From Erythrobacter sp. HI0063 (GTDB lineage Bacteria; Pseudomonadota; Alphaproteobacteria; Sphingomonadales; Sphingomonadaceae): a stretch of 55,969 nucleotides of DNA. The DNA is taken from assembly GCF_001635685.1 (NCBI RefSeq), contig NZ_LWFF01000204.1:1-55969 (forward strand), written 5' to 3'. Under the pieces are notes generated by a model. That model was not told the origin of the DNA. It saw nothing but the letters and a program-made list of their open reading frames with translations, and did not search any database. Shown here one piece after another: positions 45,235-53,068 of the stretch. The translations under genes and the position numbers were made by a program. The first letter of the stretch is position 1, and the number at the start of each line of letters is the position of its first letter.

Positions 45235-46134
45235 ATGCGCCGGTCCCGCTTCATTTACCTGGTTTCGATCATTCTTTTTGGGACAGCCCCTCTCGCGGCG
45301 CAGGACACCTCGCCCGAGGACGAGATCATCGTCATCGGCCAAAGCGAGGCCGAAGCGGTCAGGGATCTCGCCGAAAATATCACTCGCAAGTCTCGCATCG
45401 ACAAACCGATTTCGCGTTTCCAAGGTCCGGTTTGCGTCAAGGTGAGCGGCATGCCCATGGACATGGCTGCCATGGTCGAAGAACGCATCAGGGAGAATGT
45501 CGAGCGAGTGGGCGCAAAAGTTGGGAAGCCGGATTGCGCGATCAATGCGCTGGTGGCTTTCGTCAACGACGCGCCGGATCTCCTGACCCATCTTCGCGCC
45601 GAAGAACCTTGGCTTTTCAACGATATGCTCGAGCACGAATTCGCGCTTCTGGCTGACGAAAAAGACGGCGTGCGCGCCTGGCATACGCGGATGCTGCGCG
45701 ACAAGGATGGGCGCGAAATACCAATACAGAAGATCAAACTGCCGCGTTACGGACGTGACGTCTTCATGCGCAATCTGAGAAGCTATGATTCGAGTCGGCG
45801 CCTCATTCCGATCAGCATGGAGCTCACAGGCGCAGTAGTCCTCTTCGATCTCGCTCGGATCGAAAACAAGACTTTCCGGCAACTTGCCGATTACGCTACT
45901 TTGCGCATCCTGGCGCTGAGCGGCAGCGAGAATGTGAGCGCTGAAAGCCAGTCCATCCCTTCGATCACGACCCTGTTCGATGATCCAGGCTCGACACCTT
46001 CTGCGCTTTCGACTTTCGATGAAGCCTATCTTACTGCGCTCTATGACGCGCCTTATTACGCCATGAGCGGTTCGCTTCAGAACGCGACACTGCGGCGCTA
46101 TCGGTCAGCGAAAGGGCAGGATCTCGATCGGTAG
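45235..46134 (+). CDS. exported protein of unknown function, array paralog 3
   Basis: 299 residues, signal peptide (cleavage near LAAQD), strong SD GGAGG 8 nt before the ATG. Landmarks: DEIIVIGQSEAEAV, RKSRIDKPISRF, Cys67 in PVCVKVSGMP, Cys101 in KPDCAINALVAFVNDAP, EPWLFNDML, GVRAWHTRML, MELTGAVVLFD, KTFRQLADYATLRILAL. It pairs with paralog 4 and differs from 1/2 by the VNDAP segment and a longer basic middle region. Confidence 0.9.
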   Translation: MRRSRFIYLVSIILFGTAPLAAQDTSPEDEIIVIGQSEAEAVRDLAENITRKSRIDKPISRFQGPVCVKVSGMPMDMAAMVEERIRENVERVGAKVGKPDCAINALVAFVNDAPDLLTHLRAEEPWLFNDMLEHEFALLADEKDGVRAWHTRMLRDKDGREIPIQKIKLPRYGRDVFMRNLRSYDSSRRLIPISMELTGAVVLFDLARIENKTFRQLADYATLRILALSGSENVSAESQSIPSITTLFDDPGSTPSALSTFDEAYLTALYDAPYYAMSGSLQNATLRRYRSAKGQDLDR

Positions 46135-46239
46135 GGCAATGTTTTCCAGTTTCGTGCCGAAGCCAAATCGGCGTCCCGCGCGTCGATCGCAATACTATCC
46201 GTACAAATTTGAGAAGTCGTCCCGATCAGTTTTTGAATC

Positions 46240-46269
46240 TTGGGATCAAAGCAAGTCAATTTCGATAAT
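46240..46269 (+). promoter_or_regulatory. putative promoter of array paralog 4
   Basis: TTGGGA (46240-46245) and GATAAT (46264-46269) are separated by 18 bp in a locally A+T-rich 207-bp gap, about 70 bp upstream of the gene. The -10 is close to consensus and the -35 is weak. It suggests separate transcription of paralog 4. Confidence 0.3.
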
Positions 46270-46341
46270 ACATGATCGGACTTGCCTATCGTGAGATTCT
46301 CTATACCTTTTGATTTATCAATCTTTCGGAAGGAGAAAATG

Positions 46342-47256
46342 ATGCGTGGATTTGGCCTCAAGCGTGTTCTTCTGGCGAGCGCCCTGATCGCTTCTCCGCT
46401 GACAGCACAGGATGCTCCTTCCGACGATGAAATCGTCGTAGTCGGCAAAACGGAAGCCGATGCGGTCAAGGATCTCGCCGAAACCATCACCCGCCGCTCG
46501 CGCGTCGACAAGCCGATTTCACGCTTCCAGGATCCGGTCTGCCTCAAGGTCAGCGGCATGCCCGAAGAAATGGCGGCGCTGGTCGAGGATCGGATCGAAG
46601 CGAATGCGAGACAGGTCGGCGCAAAGCTGGCTGAACCGGACTGCAAGATCAATACGCTGGTCGCCTTCGTGAATGACGCACCCGGCCTGTTCGAGCGTCT
46701 GCGCGAGGACGAGCCGTGGCTGTTCAACGACATGATGCGCCACGAGTTTGATCGCGTGGCCAAAGAAGACAGCGGCGTGCGCGCCTGGCACACACAGATG
46801 ATGCGAGACAGCGCCGGACGGGAAATCCCGTACGAAGTGGTCTTAATCAATGGCAGACACATCGAGATGCCCGTTCTTCGCGTTTACAAAGCCAGTCGGC
46901 TTCAGATCCCTATCAGCATGGAACTCACCGGATCGGTCGTGTTGATCGATCTTGCCCATGTTTCCGGTAAGACATTCCGCCAGCTCGCCGATTACGCTTC
47001 GATGCGGATTTTGGGCATGACCGGTAGCGAACGTGTCGAAGGTTCCGATACGCGGATCCCCACGATCATGACTCTGTTCGACGAAGGTGAAACCGCTCCC
47101 GCCGGATGGACGGAATTCGATCAGGCTTATCTGACGGCTCTTTACGACACGCAGTATTACGCCCGAAGCGGATCGGTCCGCAATATGACCCTGCGGCGCT
47201 ATCGCGGCCTGATTGCAGACAAGGGTCGAACCGGCGGCGAGATAGAGCCTTCATGA
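46342..47256 (+). CDS. exported protein of unknown function, array paralog 4
   Basis: 304 residues from the second of two adjacent ATGs, which is better spaced from the AAGGAG SD; the first at 46339 would add one Met. Signal peptide with cleavage near LTAQD. Landmarks: DEIVVVGKTEADAVKDLAE, RSRVDKPISRFQDPVCLKV (Cys67), EPDCKINTLVAFV (Cys101), EPWLFNDMM, GVRAWHTQMM, MELTGSVVLID, KTFRQLADYASMRILGM, IPTIMTLFD, FDQAYLTALYD. Ends 11 bp before the convergent miaB stop. Confidence 0.9.
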   Translation: MRGFGLKRVLLASALIASPLTAQDAPSDDEIVVVGKTEADAVKDLAETITRRSRVDKPISRFQDPVCLKVSGMPEEMAALVEDRIEANARQVGAKLAEPDCKINTLVAFVNDAPGLFERLREDEPWLFNDMMRHEFDRVAKEDSGVRAWHTQMMRDSAGREIPYEVVLINGRHIEMPVLRVYKASRLQIPISMELTGSVVLIDLAHVSGKTFRQLADYASMRILGMTGSERVEGSDTRIPTIMTLFDEGETAPAGWTEFDQAYLTALYDTQYYARSGSVRNMTLRRYRGLIADKGRTGGEIEPS

Positions 47257-47267
47257 GGCAATAGCGA

Positions 47268-48629
47268 TCAGGCGGAGACTGGCTGTTCCTGATCGAGCCG
47301 ACCGGCCATGGAATTCGGCCCGGCCTCGCCCAGCGTCACATCGACCAGATCGCCGATCGCGCAGTCTCCCCCATCTTCTCTGGCGAACCACACACTCTGA
47401 AGCCAGGGCGACTTGCCGAGCCATTGGCCGGGGAGCTTGCCCTTGCGTTCCACCAGGACCTGGCAAGTCCGGCCTTCTGTGGCGCGATTGAAGGCGAGTT
47501 GGTCGCGGTTGAGCGCTGCCTGGAGGCGCTGGAGGCGATCGTCCATGACCTCTTTTGCGACTTGCCCGTCCATCGTCGCCGCGGGCGTGCCGGGACGGGG
47601 CGAATATTTGAAGCTGAAGGCCTGCGCGTATTTGACCTCGTCCACCAGCGCGAGGGTCTCTTCGAACTCGGCATCGGTCTCGCCGGGGAAGCCGACGATG
47701 AAATCACCCGAGAGCGCGAGGTCGGGTCGAGCGGCGCGGAAGCGTTCGAGGAGCCTCAGATAGCTTTCGGCGGTGTGCGAGCGGTTCATCGCCTTCAGCA
47801 CCCGGTCGCTGCCCGCCTGTACCGGCAGGTGGAGGAAGGGCATCAGCTTGTCGATCTCGCCGTGCGCAGCGATCAGGGCATCGTCCATATCGGCAGGATG
47901 GCTGGTGGTGTAGCGGATGCGTGCAAGGCCATCGATCTTCGCGAGATCGCGGATCAGGCCTGCGAGGCCGACCGCATGACCGCGCTCGTCCTCGCCGCTC
48001 CACGCCGAGACGTTCTGGCCGAGCAGCGTGATCTCCTTTGCGCCCGCATCGACCAGCTTGCGCGCTTCGGTCACGAGGTCCCGATAGGGTCGGCTGATTT
48101 CCGCGCCGCGCGTATAGGGCACTACGCAATAGGTGCAGAACTTGTCGCAACCTTCCTGCACGGTGAGAAAGGCGTTCGGCGTCACGCGCCTGCGCTCTGG
48201 CAGGGCCGCGAATTTCGCGATCGCGGGCATGTCCGTATCGGTCGCCCGCTCGCCCTTCACTGCCCGGTCGAGCATATCCGGCAGGCGGTGATAGGCCTGC
48301 GGGCCGACCACCATGGAAACGGCGGGCGCGCGCGCCATGATCTCCTCGCCCTCGGCCTGCGCGACGCAGCCCGCGACCGCAATCAGCGGTTCCTTCCCCG
48401 CCGCCCGGCCCGCCTTGGTCAGGCGACCGATGTCGGAATAGACCTTCTCCGCCGCCTTCTCGCGGATGTGGCAAGTGTTGAGGACGACGAGGTCGGCCTC
48501 CTCCCCCTCGGGCGCAGGCGCGATGCCGCGCTCGGCCAGCATCTCGGCCATGCGCTCGCCGTCATAGACGTTCATCTGGCAGCCGAAGGACTTGACCCGG
48601 TAGGTCTTGGGGGAATTTGTCTGTTTCAT
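47268..48629 (-). CDS. miaB: tRNA-2-methylthio-N6-isopentenyladenosine synthase MiaB
   Basis: Radical-SAM methylthiotransferase that adds the ms2 group at tRNA A37; about 453 residues from the ATG at 48629. The auxiliary cluster cysteines are Cys17, Cys53 and Cys88 (FGCQMN, NTCHIRE, AGCVAQ). The radical-SAM motif C-x3-C-x2-C is Cys161/165/168 (CDKFCTYC). A C-terminal TRAM domain is present. Confidence 0.97.
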   Translation of the reverse strand: MKQTNSPKTYRVKSFGCQMNVYDGERMAEMLAERGIAPAPEGEEADLVVLNTCHIREKAAEKVYSDIGRLTKAGRAAGKEPLIAVAGCVAQAEGEEIMARAPAVSMVVGPQAYHRLPDMLDRAVKGERATDTDMPAIAKFAALPERRRVTPNAFLTVQEGCDKFCTYCVVPYTRGAEISRPYRDLVTEARKLVDAGAKEITLLGQNVSAWSGEDERGHAVGLAGLIRDLAKIDGLARIRYTTSHPADMDDALIAAHGEIDKLMPFLHLPVQAGSDRVLKAMNRSHTAESYLRLLERFRAARPDLALSGDFIVGFPGETDAEFEETLALVDEVKYAQAFSFKYSPRPGTPAATMDGQVAKEVMDDRLQRLQAALNRDQLAFNRATEGRTCQVLVERKGKLPGQWLGKSPWLQSVWFAREDGGDCAIGDLVDVTLGEAGPNSMAGRLDQEQPVSA

Positions 48630-48666
48630 GAGTGCCGCGCCTTTACCCGAGGGGGGCGCTCCTTTC

Positions 48667-48695
48667 AACGAAAAGGGCGGCACCTGGCCGCCCTT
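48667..48695 (-). terminator. intrinsic terminator after the cyclophilin gene
   Basis: A 9-bp perfect stem AAGGGCGGC / GCCGCCCTT (arms 48687-48695 and 48673-48681, 5-nt loop) is followed on the minus strand by TTTTCGTT. It lies 23 bp past the cyclophilin stop and separates it from miaB. Confidence 0.75.
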
Positions 48696-48717
48696 CCCTC
48701 GTCGCTATTCGTGAGGC

Positions 48718-49179
48718 TTACGAAACGGTCGCCTTCACGATCTTGCCCGGCTCCTTCGGCGGTTCGCCCTTGGGCAGGGCATCGACGTGTTCCATGCCGC
48801 TCTCGACCTGGCCCCAGACGGTGTACTGGCCGTCGAGGAAATGCGCGTCGTCGAAGCAGATGAAGAACTGGCTGTTCGCGCTGTCGGGCACTTGGGTGCG
48901 GGCCATCGAGCAGGTCCCGCGCACATGCGGTTCGGCGTTGAATTCGGCCTTCAGGTCGGGCTTGTCGCTGCCGCCCATGCCGGTGCCGGTAGGATCGCCG
49001 CCCTGCGCCATGAAGCCGGGGATCACGCGGTGGAACACAACGCCGTCGTAGAAGCCTTCGCCGACGAGTTCGGTGATCCGCTCGACATGGCCGGGCGCGA
49101 GATCGGGGCGCAGCTTGATGACCACGTCCTTGTTTTCGCCGTCTCCGGTGTCGAGCGTGAATGTGAGAGTGTCGGCCAT
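48718..49179 (-). CDS. ppiB: peptidyl-prolyl cis-trans isomerase, cyclophilin type
   Basis: 153 residues, cytoplasmic. Cyclophilin blocks: FYDGVVFHRVIPGFMAQGGD (catalytic Arg), ANSQFFICFDDAHFLDGQYTVWGQV and GMEHVDAL. The ATG at 49179 has AGGAG 9 nt upstream; the longer frame to 49398 runs into the mgtE side and is rejected. Confidence 0.96.
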   Translation of the reverse strand: MADTLTFTLDTGDGENKDVVIKLRPDLAPGHVERITELVGEGFYDGVVFHRVIPGFMAQGGDPTGTGMGGSDKPDLKAEFNAEPHVRGTCSMARTQVPDSANSQFFICFDDAHFLDGQYTVWGQVESGMEHVDALPKGEPPKEPGKIVKATVS

Positions 49180-49282
49180 CGTGTCTGTCTCCTGATGAAT
49201 ATGTGGCCGCCTACATAGGCGCTCGGGCCCTGATGTCACCCTCTCGCTTGCCATCCGCGTGCGACCGCCTAGAGCGGGCCGC

Positions 49283-50728
49283 ATGGCAGACGATGCTCTC
49301 CTCGACGACGACCGGCTGACGGACGACCTGCCCGAGGATGGCGGCCGTCCGGACGACCGCATCGACGACGAGCGGATGGACGAGGAGAATACGCTCAAGC
49401 CCGAATTCGTCCGCCGCGTGGAAGACGCGCTGGACGAAGGCGACGAGGGCGCGGTCTACGACCTGGTCGAACCGCTCCACCCCGCCGACGTGGCCGACCT
49501 GCTCGAACTGTTCGACCGCGAGGATCGGCGGAAGCTCGCCTCCGCCATCACCGATCTGATGACCGGCGACGTGGTCGCCGAATTGAACGATTACGTCCGC
49601 GACGACATGATGGAGGATCTGCCCGCGGCCAGCGTGGCGCAGATCGCCGAACAGCTCGAAACCGACGACGCCGTCCAGCTGATCGAGGATCTCGACGAGG
49701 AAGACCAGCAGGCGATCCTCGCCGAGCTGGGCGATGAAGATCGCATCGCGATCGAAAGCGCGCTCGCCTATCCCGAGGAGACCGCCGGGCGCCTGATGAG
49801 CCGCGAACTGGTCGCGGTGCCCGAGCATATGAGCGTGGGCGATCTCATCGATTTCTTGCGCGACGGGCGCGACCTGCCGCAGGATTTCTTCGAGGTTTTC
49901 GTGGTGGACGAACGGCATCACCCAGTCGGCACCTGCCAGCTCTCGTGGATATTGCGCACGCCGCGCAGCGTCGCGCTCGCCGACGTGATGAAGCGCGACC
50001 AGACGCTGATCCCCGCCATGCTCGACCAGGAAGAGGTCGGCAATATGTTCCAGAAATACGCTCTCATTAGCGCCGCCGTGGTGGACGAGAGCGGGCGGCT
50101 GGTCGGCCAGATGACGGTGGACGACGTGGTCCACATCATTGCCGAGGAAGCGGGCGAGGACGCGCTGCTGATGTCCGGCGCGGGCGATGGCGACATCAAC
50201 GAACCGATCCGCGACGCCTATTCCGCCCGCGTGCGCTGGCTGATCGCCAATCTGGGCACGGCCCTGCTCGCCAGCTTTATCATTGCCCTGTTCGGCGCGG
50301 CTATCGAACAATTGGTTGCGCTCGCCGTCCTCATGCCGATCGTCGCCAGTATCGGCGGCAATGCGGGCACCCAGACCATGGCGGTGACGGTCCGCGCCAT
50401 CGCGATGAACCAGCTCACGCGATCGAACACGCGGCGGATCCTGTGGCGCGAACTGCGCGTCGCGATGCTGAACGGCGTCACTATCGCGGTGCTGATCGGG
50501 CTGGCGACTGGGGTATTCTTCACCCCCCTGCTCGGCGGTGTGATCGCAGCGGCGATGGTGGTGAACGTGCTGGTGGCAGGGCTCGCGGGCGTCCTCGTCC
50601 CTGTCATCTTCGATCGGCTGGATCAGGACCCGGCGGTGGCGTCGAGCGTCTTCGTGACGATGATTACCGATTCCATGGGCTTCTTCGCCTTCCTCGGCCT
50701 GGCGGTCGCGAGCGGCGTGGTGGGATGA
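49283..50728 (+). CDS. mgtE: magnesium transporter MgtE
   Basis: About 481 residues: acidic N-terminal MgtE_N domain (about 30-150), tandem CBS domains (about 150-275) that sense cytoplasmic Mg2+, and five membrane helices from residue 318. The channel signature PIVASIGGNAGTQT is intact. The first 35 residues are unusually Asp/Glu-rich. ATG at 49283 preferred over a weaker upstream frame. Confidence 0.96.
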   Translation: MADDALLDDDRLTDDLPEDGGRPDDRIDDERMDEENTLKPEFVRRVEDALDEGDEGAVYDLVEPLHPADVADLLELFDREDRRKLASAITDLMTGDVVAELNDYVRDDMMEDLPAASVAQIAEQLETDDAVQLIEDLDEEDQQAILAELGDEDRIAIESALAYPEETAGRLMSRELVAVPEHMSVGDLIDFLRDGRDLPQDFFEVFVVDERHHPVGTCQLSWILRTPRSVALADVMKRDQTLIPAMLDQEEVGNMFQKYALISAAVVDESGRLVGQMTVDDVVHIIAEEAGEDALLMSGAGDGDINEPIRDAYSARVRWLIANLGTALLASFIIALFGAAIEQLVALAVLMPIVASIGGNAGTQTMAVTVRAIAMNQLTRSNTRRILWRELRVAMLNGVTIAVLIGLATGVFFTPLLGGVIAAAMVVNVLVAGLAGVLVPVIFDRLDQDPAVASSVFVTMITDSMGFFAFLGLAVASGVVG

Positions 50729-50759
50729 CAATCGGCCGTCAGTTCCCATATCGGACCCG

Positions 50760-51149
50760 ATGCCGCTCAACCTGACCAAGATCGCCTTTGGCGCGAAAAG
50801 CTATGCCGATATCGAAAGCTGGTTCGCCAATCGCCCGCGCATGAGCGTGAACACACGCTATCGCCCCACGCGATGGGAGGAATGCATCGGCGGGTCGCTG
50901 TTCTGGATCCACGAGCACAATCTCGTCGCGCGCAGCCCCATCATCGGCTTCACCGAACAGGACAATGGCCGCTGGTTCATCGACCTCGAACCCAAATTGA
51001 TCCCGGTCCTCCCCAAGCCCAAGCGCGCGCATCAGGGCTGGCGCTATCTTAAGGGCGAGCCTCCTCGCGATCTCAAGGATGGCGAGGAAGTGGGCGACGT
51101 GATCCCCGGCAAGATCGCAACCAAGCTGCAAAGGCTCGGACTGATTTAA
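50760..51149 (+). CDS. DUF1489 family protein
   Basis: 129-residue cytoplasmic protein resembling the alphaproteobacterial DUF1489 family (N-terminal LTKIAFGAKSYADIESW, middle CIGGSLFWIHEHNLVARSPI, C-terminal KRAHQGWRYL). Function unknown. Starts 31 bp after mgtE, so possibly co-transcribed. Confidence 0.8.
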   Translation: MPLNLTKIAFGAKSYADIESWFANRPRMSVNTRYRPTRWEECIGGSLFWIHEHNLVARSPIIGFTEQDNGRWFIDLEPKLIPVLPKPKRAHQGWRYLKGEPPRDLKDGEEVGDVIPGKIATKLQRLGLI

Positions 51150-51151
51150 TT

Positions 51152-51177
51152 GGAACGGGACCACTCCCTTACCCGTT
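51152..51177 (+). promoter_or_regulatory. EcfG-type general stress promoter
   Basis: GGAAC (51152-51156) and CGTT (51174-51177) are separated by exactly 17 bp, matching the alphaproteobacterial sigma-EcfG consensus GGAAC-N16/17-CGTT. The expected transcript start is about 15 nt before the 81-aa gene start, with its SD between. No other exact copy was seen upstream of a gene in this window. Confidence 0.7.
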
Positions 51178-51200
51178 GAAGGGTAAAGGAGATTTCAAAA

Positions 51201-51446
51201 ATGCCCGAACGCCAGTCCCGCCATCCCGACAACGAATTGATCGCCGACATCACCGAAGGCGCAACGCCTTCGCAGTCCGGTTCGTCCGGCGGCGAAGTCA
51301 ACCGCAGGGTCGGCAAGCGTGCCGAATTGAACGGCGCGACGGATCCCGCCAATCGCGAACCCGAAGTGGGATCGGACAATCCCGCCCAGGATGCGCAAAA
51401 GGGTCCCAAGACCCGCGCGGCGATTCAGGAAAATCGCAACAGCTAA
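51201..51446 (+). CDS. small hydrophilic stress-type protein
   Basis: 81 residues with no hydrophobic segment, rich in Asn, Asp, Glu, Gly, Ser and Arg, so probably disordered. Begins PERQSRHPDNELIADITEGA and has the segment TPSQSGSSGGEVNRRVGKRA, a pattern I associate with short conserved sphingomonad proteins of unknown role. A strong SD (AAAGGAG) precedes the ATG, and an EcfG-type promoter lies directly upstream, pointing to general stress control. Confidence 0.8.
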   Translation: MPERQSRHPDNELIADITEGATPSQSGSSGGEVNRRVGKRAELNGATDPANREPEVGSDNPAQDAQKGPKTRAAIQENRNS

Positions 51447-51469
51447 TTGTCGACAGGATCGATGATACA

Positions 51470-51496
51470 ACGCCCCGCCCTCACCCGGCGGGGCGT
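51470..51496. terminator. bidirectional stem-loop between convergent genes
   Basis: A perfect 10-bp stem ACGCCCCGCC / GGCGGGGCGT (51470-51479 and 51487-51496, 7-nt loop) lies between the ends of two convergent genes. Neither side has a strong T run, so it is a likely but not typical terminator for both. Confidence 0.55.
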
Positions 51497-51504
51497 CCCG
51501 CATG

Positions 51505-52188
51505 TCAGGTGGGAATTTTCTCCGCCACCCGCCTCAGCGCATCGCGATAGACTTGCGGTGATTGCGCGCCGGGGATCATGAAGGCGTTCTCCACCACCAT
51601 GGCGGGCACGCCGGTTACATTGAGATCGTAAGCCGCGCTTTCCTCGGCCCGCACCTTGTGCGCCCATTCCTTGCTGTCGAGTGCCTCTCCGGCGGCCTCG
51701 CGATCGAACCCGGTTTCTTCCGCCACGTCGAGCAGGACGTCCCTTTCGCCGATCGGGCGGCGCGCGTTGAAATGCGCTTCGAACAGAGCGAGTTTGAGCG
51801 CGGTCTGGCGGTCATGGCCGTGCACTTCGCCCGCCCACACCAGCAGCTTGTGCGCGGCGAAGGTGTTCCACATCATCGCGTCCGGTGCGGGCTCCTCGCC
51901 CTCGTAATCGAGCGACACGCCAGCCGCCTCGGCCGCTGCGCGCATCTGGCCCTGCACGTCGCGCGACTGTTCCAGCGTGCGGCCGTATTTGCGCGCGATA
52001 TGCGCAGTGCGCTCCTCGCCCTCTTCCGGCATGTCGGGGTTCAGCTCGAAAGCATGCCAGCGCAGGTTCGCCGCGATCTCGCCTTCGAGGCTATCGAGCG
52101 CCTGTCTGAGATTGCCCCAGCCGACCAGACACCACGGGCACATGACATCGGACCAGATGTCGATCGTCAGCGTGCGGGGTTCGGTCAT
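51505..52188 (-). CDS. DsbA-family oxidoreductase, FrnE-like
   Basis: About 227 residues, no signal peptide, thioredoxin-fold with an inserted helical domain. The redox motif is C-P-W-C in DVMCPWCLVGWG near the N-terminus, and GVPAMVVEN supplies the cis-proline. FrnE/HCCA-isomerase-like subgroup; a cytoplasmic thiol-disulfide role is inferred. The ATG overlaps the nudC stop by 4 bp (ATGA). Confidence 0.92.
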   Translation of the reverse strand: MTEPRTLTIDIWSDVMCPWCLVGWGNLRQALDSLEGEIAANLRWHAFELNPDMPEEGEERTAHIARKYGRTLEQSRDVQGQMRAAAEAAGVSLDYEGEEPAPDAMMWNTFAAHKLLVWAGEVHGHDRQTALKLALFEAHFNARRPIGERDVLLDVAEETGFDREAAGEALDSKEWAHKVRAEESAAYDLNVTGVPAMVVENAFMIPGAQSPQVYRDALRRVAEKIPT

Positions 52189-53063
52189 TTTTCGCTCCAC
52201 CAGGTCAGCAAATGCGTCGCGATCGCCTCGCGCGGGGGTTTGGCGAAGGCCGCATCGGGCCCGCCTTCGAGCGCGGCCTTGACCTCGCCGCGCGTGAACC
52301 AGCGCAGTTCGGCCAGCTCGGTCTCGTCCAGCGTCAACGCGTCATCGTCGGCAAAGGCGTGGCAGCCGATCATCAGCTGGCTCGGAAACGGCCAGGGCTG
52401 GCTGGCGACATAAGTGACATCGCGAACCGCTACGCCGCTTTCCTCCAGCACCTCGCGCGCGACTGCCTCTTCGATGCTCTCGCCCGGCTCCACGAAACCG
52501 GCGAGCGCGGAAAAGCGGCCCTCGCCCCAGCCGAGCCCACGCCCCAGCATCAGGCGGTCTTCATGTTCCACCAGCATGATCGTGACGGGATCGGTGCGCG
52601 GAAAATGCTGCGCGCCGCAATTCGTGCAATTGCGCTGCCAGCCGCCTTTGGCGATTTGCGTCGCCCCGCCGCACTGGGCGCAGAAGCGATGCCGCGCGTG
52701 CCAGTCCACCAGACTGCGCGCGCCGCCATAGACCGCGAGGTCGTCGGCCGAGAGCGCGGCCATCGCCGCCCACAGTGCCGGATTGGCCATGCGCGGCGCG
52801 CTGTCGCCCCGGGGCGGGACACAGGCGAAACAGGGCCGGTCTCCATCCAGCCCGAGAAAGACCAGTTCGGCATCTTCGGGAGCCTCGGCGAGGCTGGTCC
52901 AGGCAAGCGCGCCTGTATCGTCCACGCCCGGCATCAGGCCGTCGAGCGCGAGCAGCCGCGCGCGCCAGCCCATCATGCCTGCCAAGCGCTCGGGATCGGC
53001 CCGAACGTGGTCGGCGCGGTCGATCCGCGATCCGGTGAAGGCCAGAGGAGACGAAGCCGCCAC
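52185..53063 (-). CDS. nudC: NAD+ diphosphatase NudC
   Basis: 292 residues. The N-terminal region leads to a zinc ribbon (CAQCGG ... CTNCG) and a complete Nudix box GFVEPGESIEEAVAREVLEE with SGV. NudC hydrolyses NADH/NAD+ and removes NAD caps from RNA. The SQPWPFPSQLM motif downstream is diagnostic for the NADH class. Start is a GTG at 53063, only 5 bp after the upstream gene. Confidence 0.95.
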   Translation of the reverse strand: MAASSPLAFTGSRIDRADHVRADPERLAGMMGWRARLLALDGLMPGVDDTGALAWTSLAEAPEDAELVFLGLDGDRPCFACVPPRGDSAPRMANPALWAAMAALSADDLAVYGGARSLVDWHARHRFCAQCGGATQIAKGGWQRNCTNCGAQHFPRTDPVTIMLVEHEDRLMLGRGLGWGEGRFSALAGFVEPGESIEEAVAREVLEESGVAVRDVTYVASQPWPFPSQLMIGCHAFADDDALTLDETELAELRWFTRGEVKAALEGGPDAAFAKPPREAIATHLLTWWSEK

Positions 53064-53068
53064 CGCGA

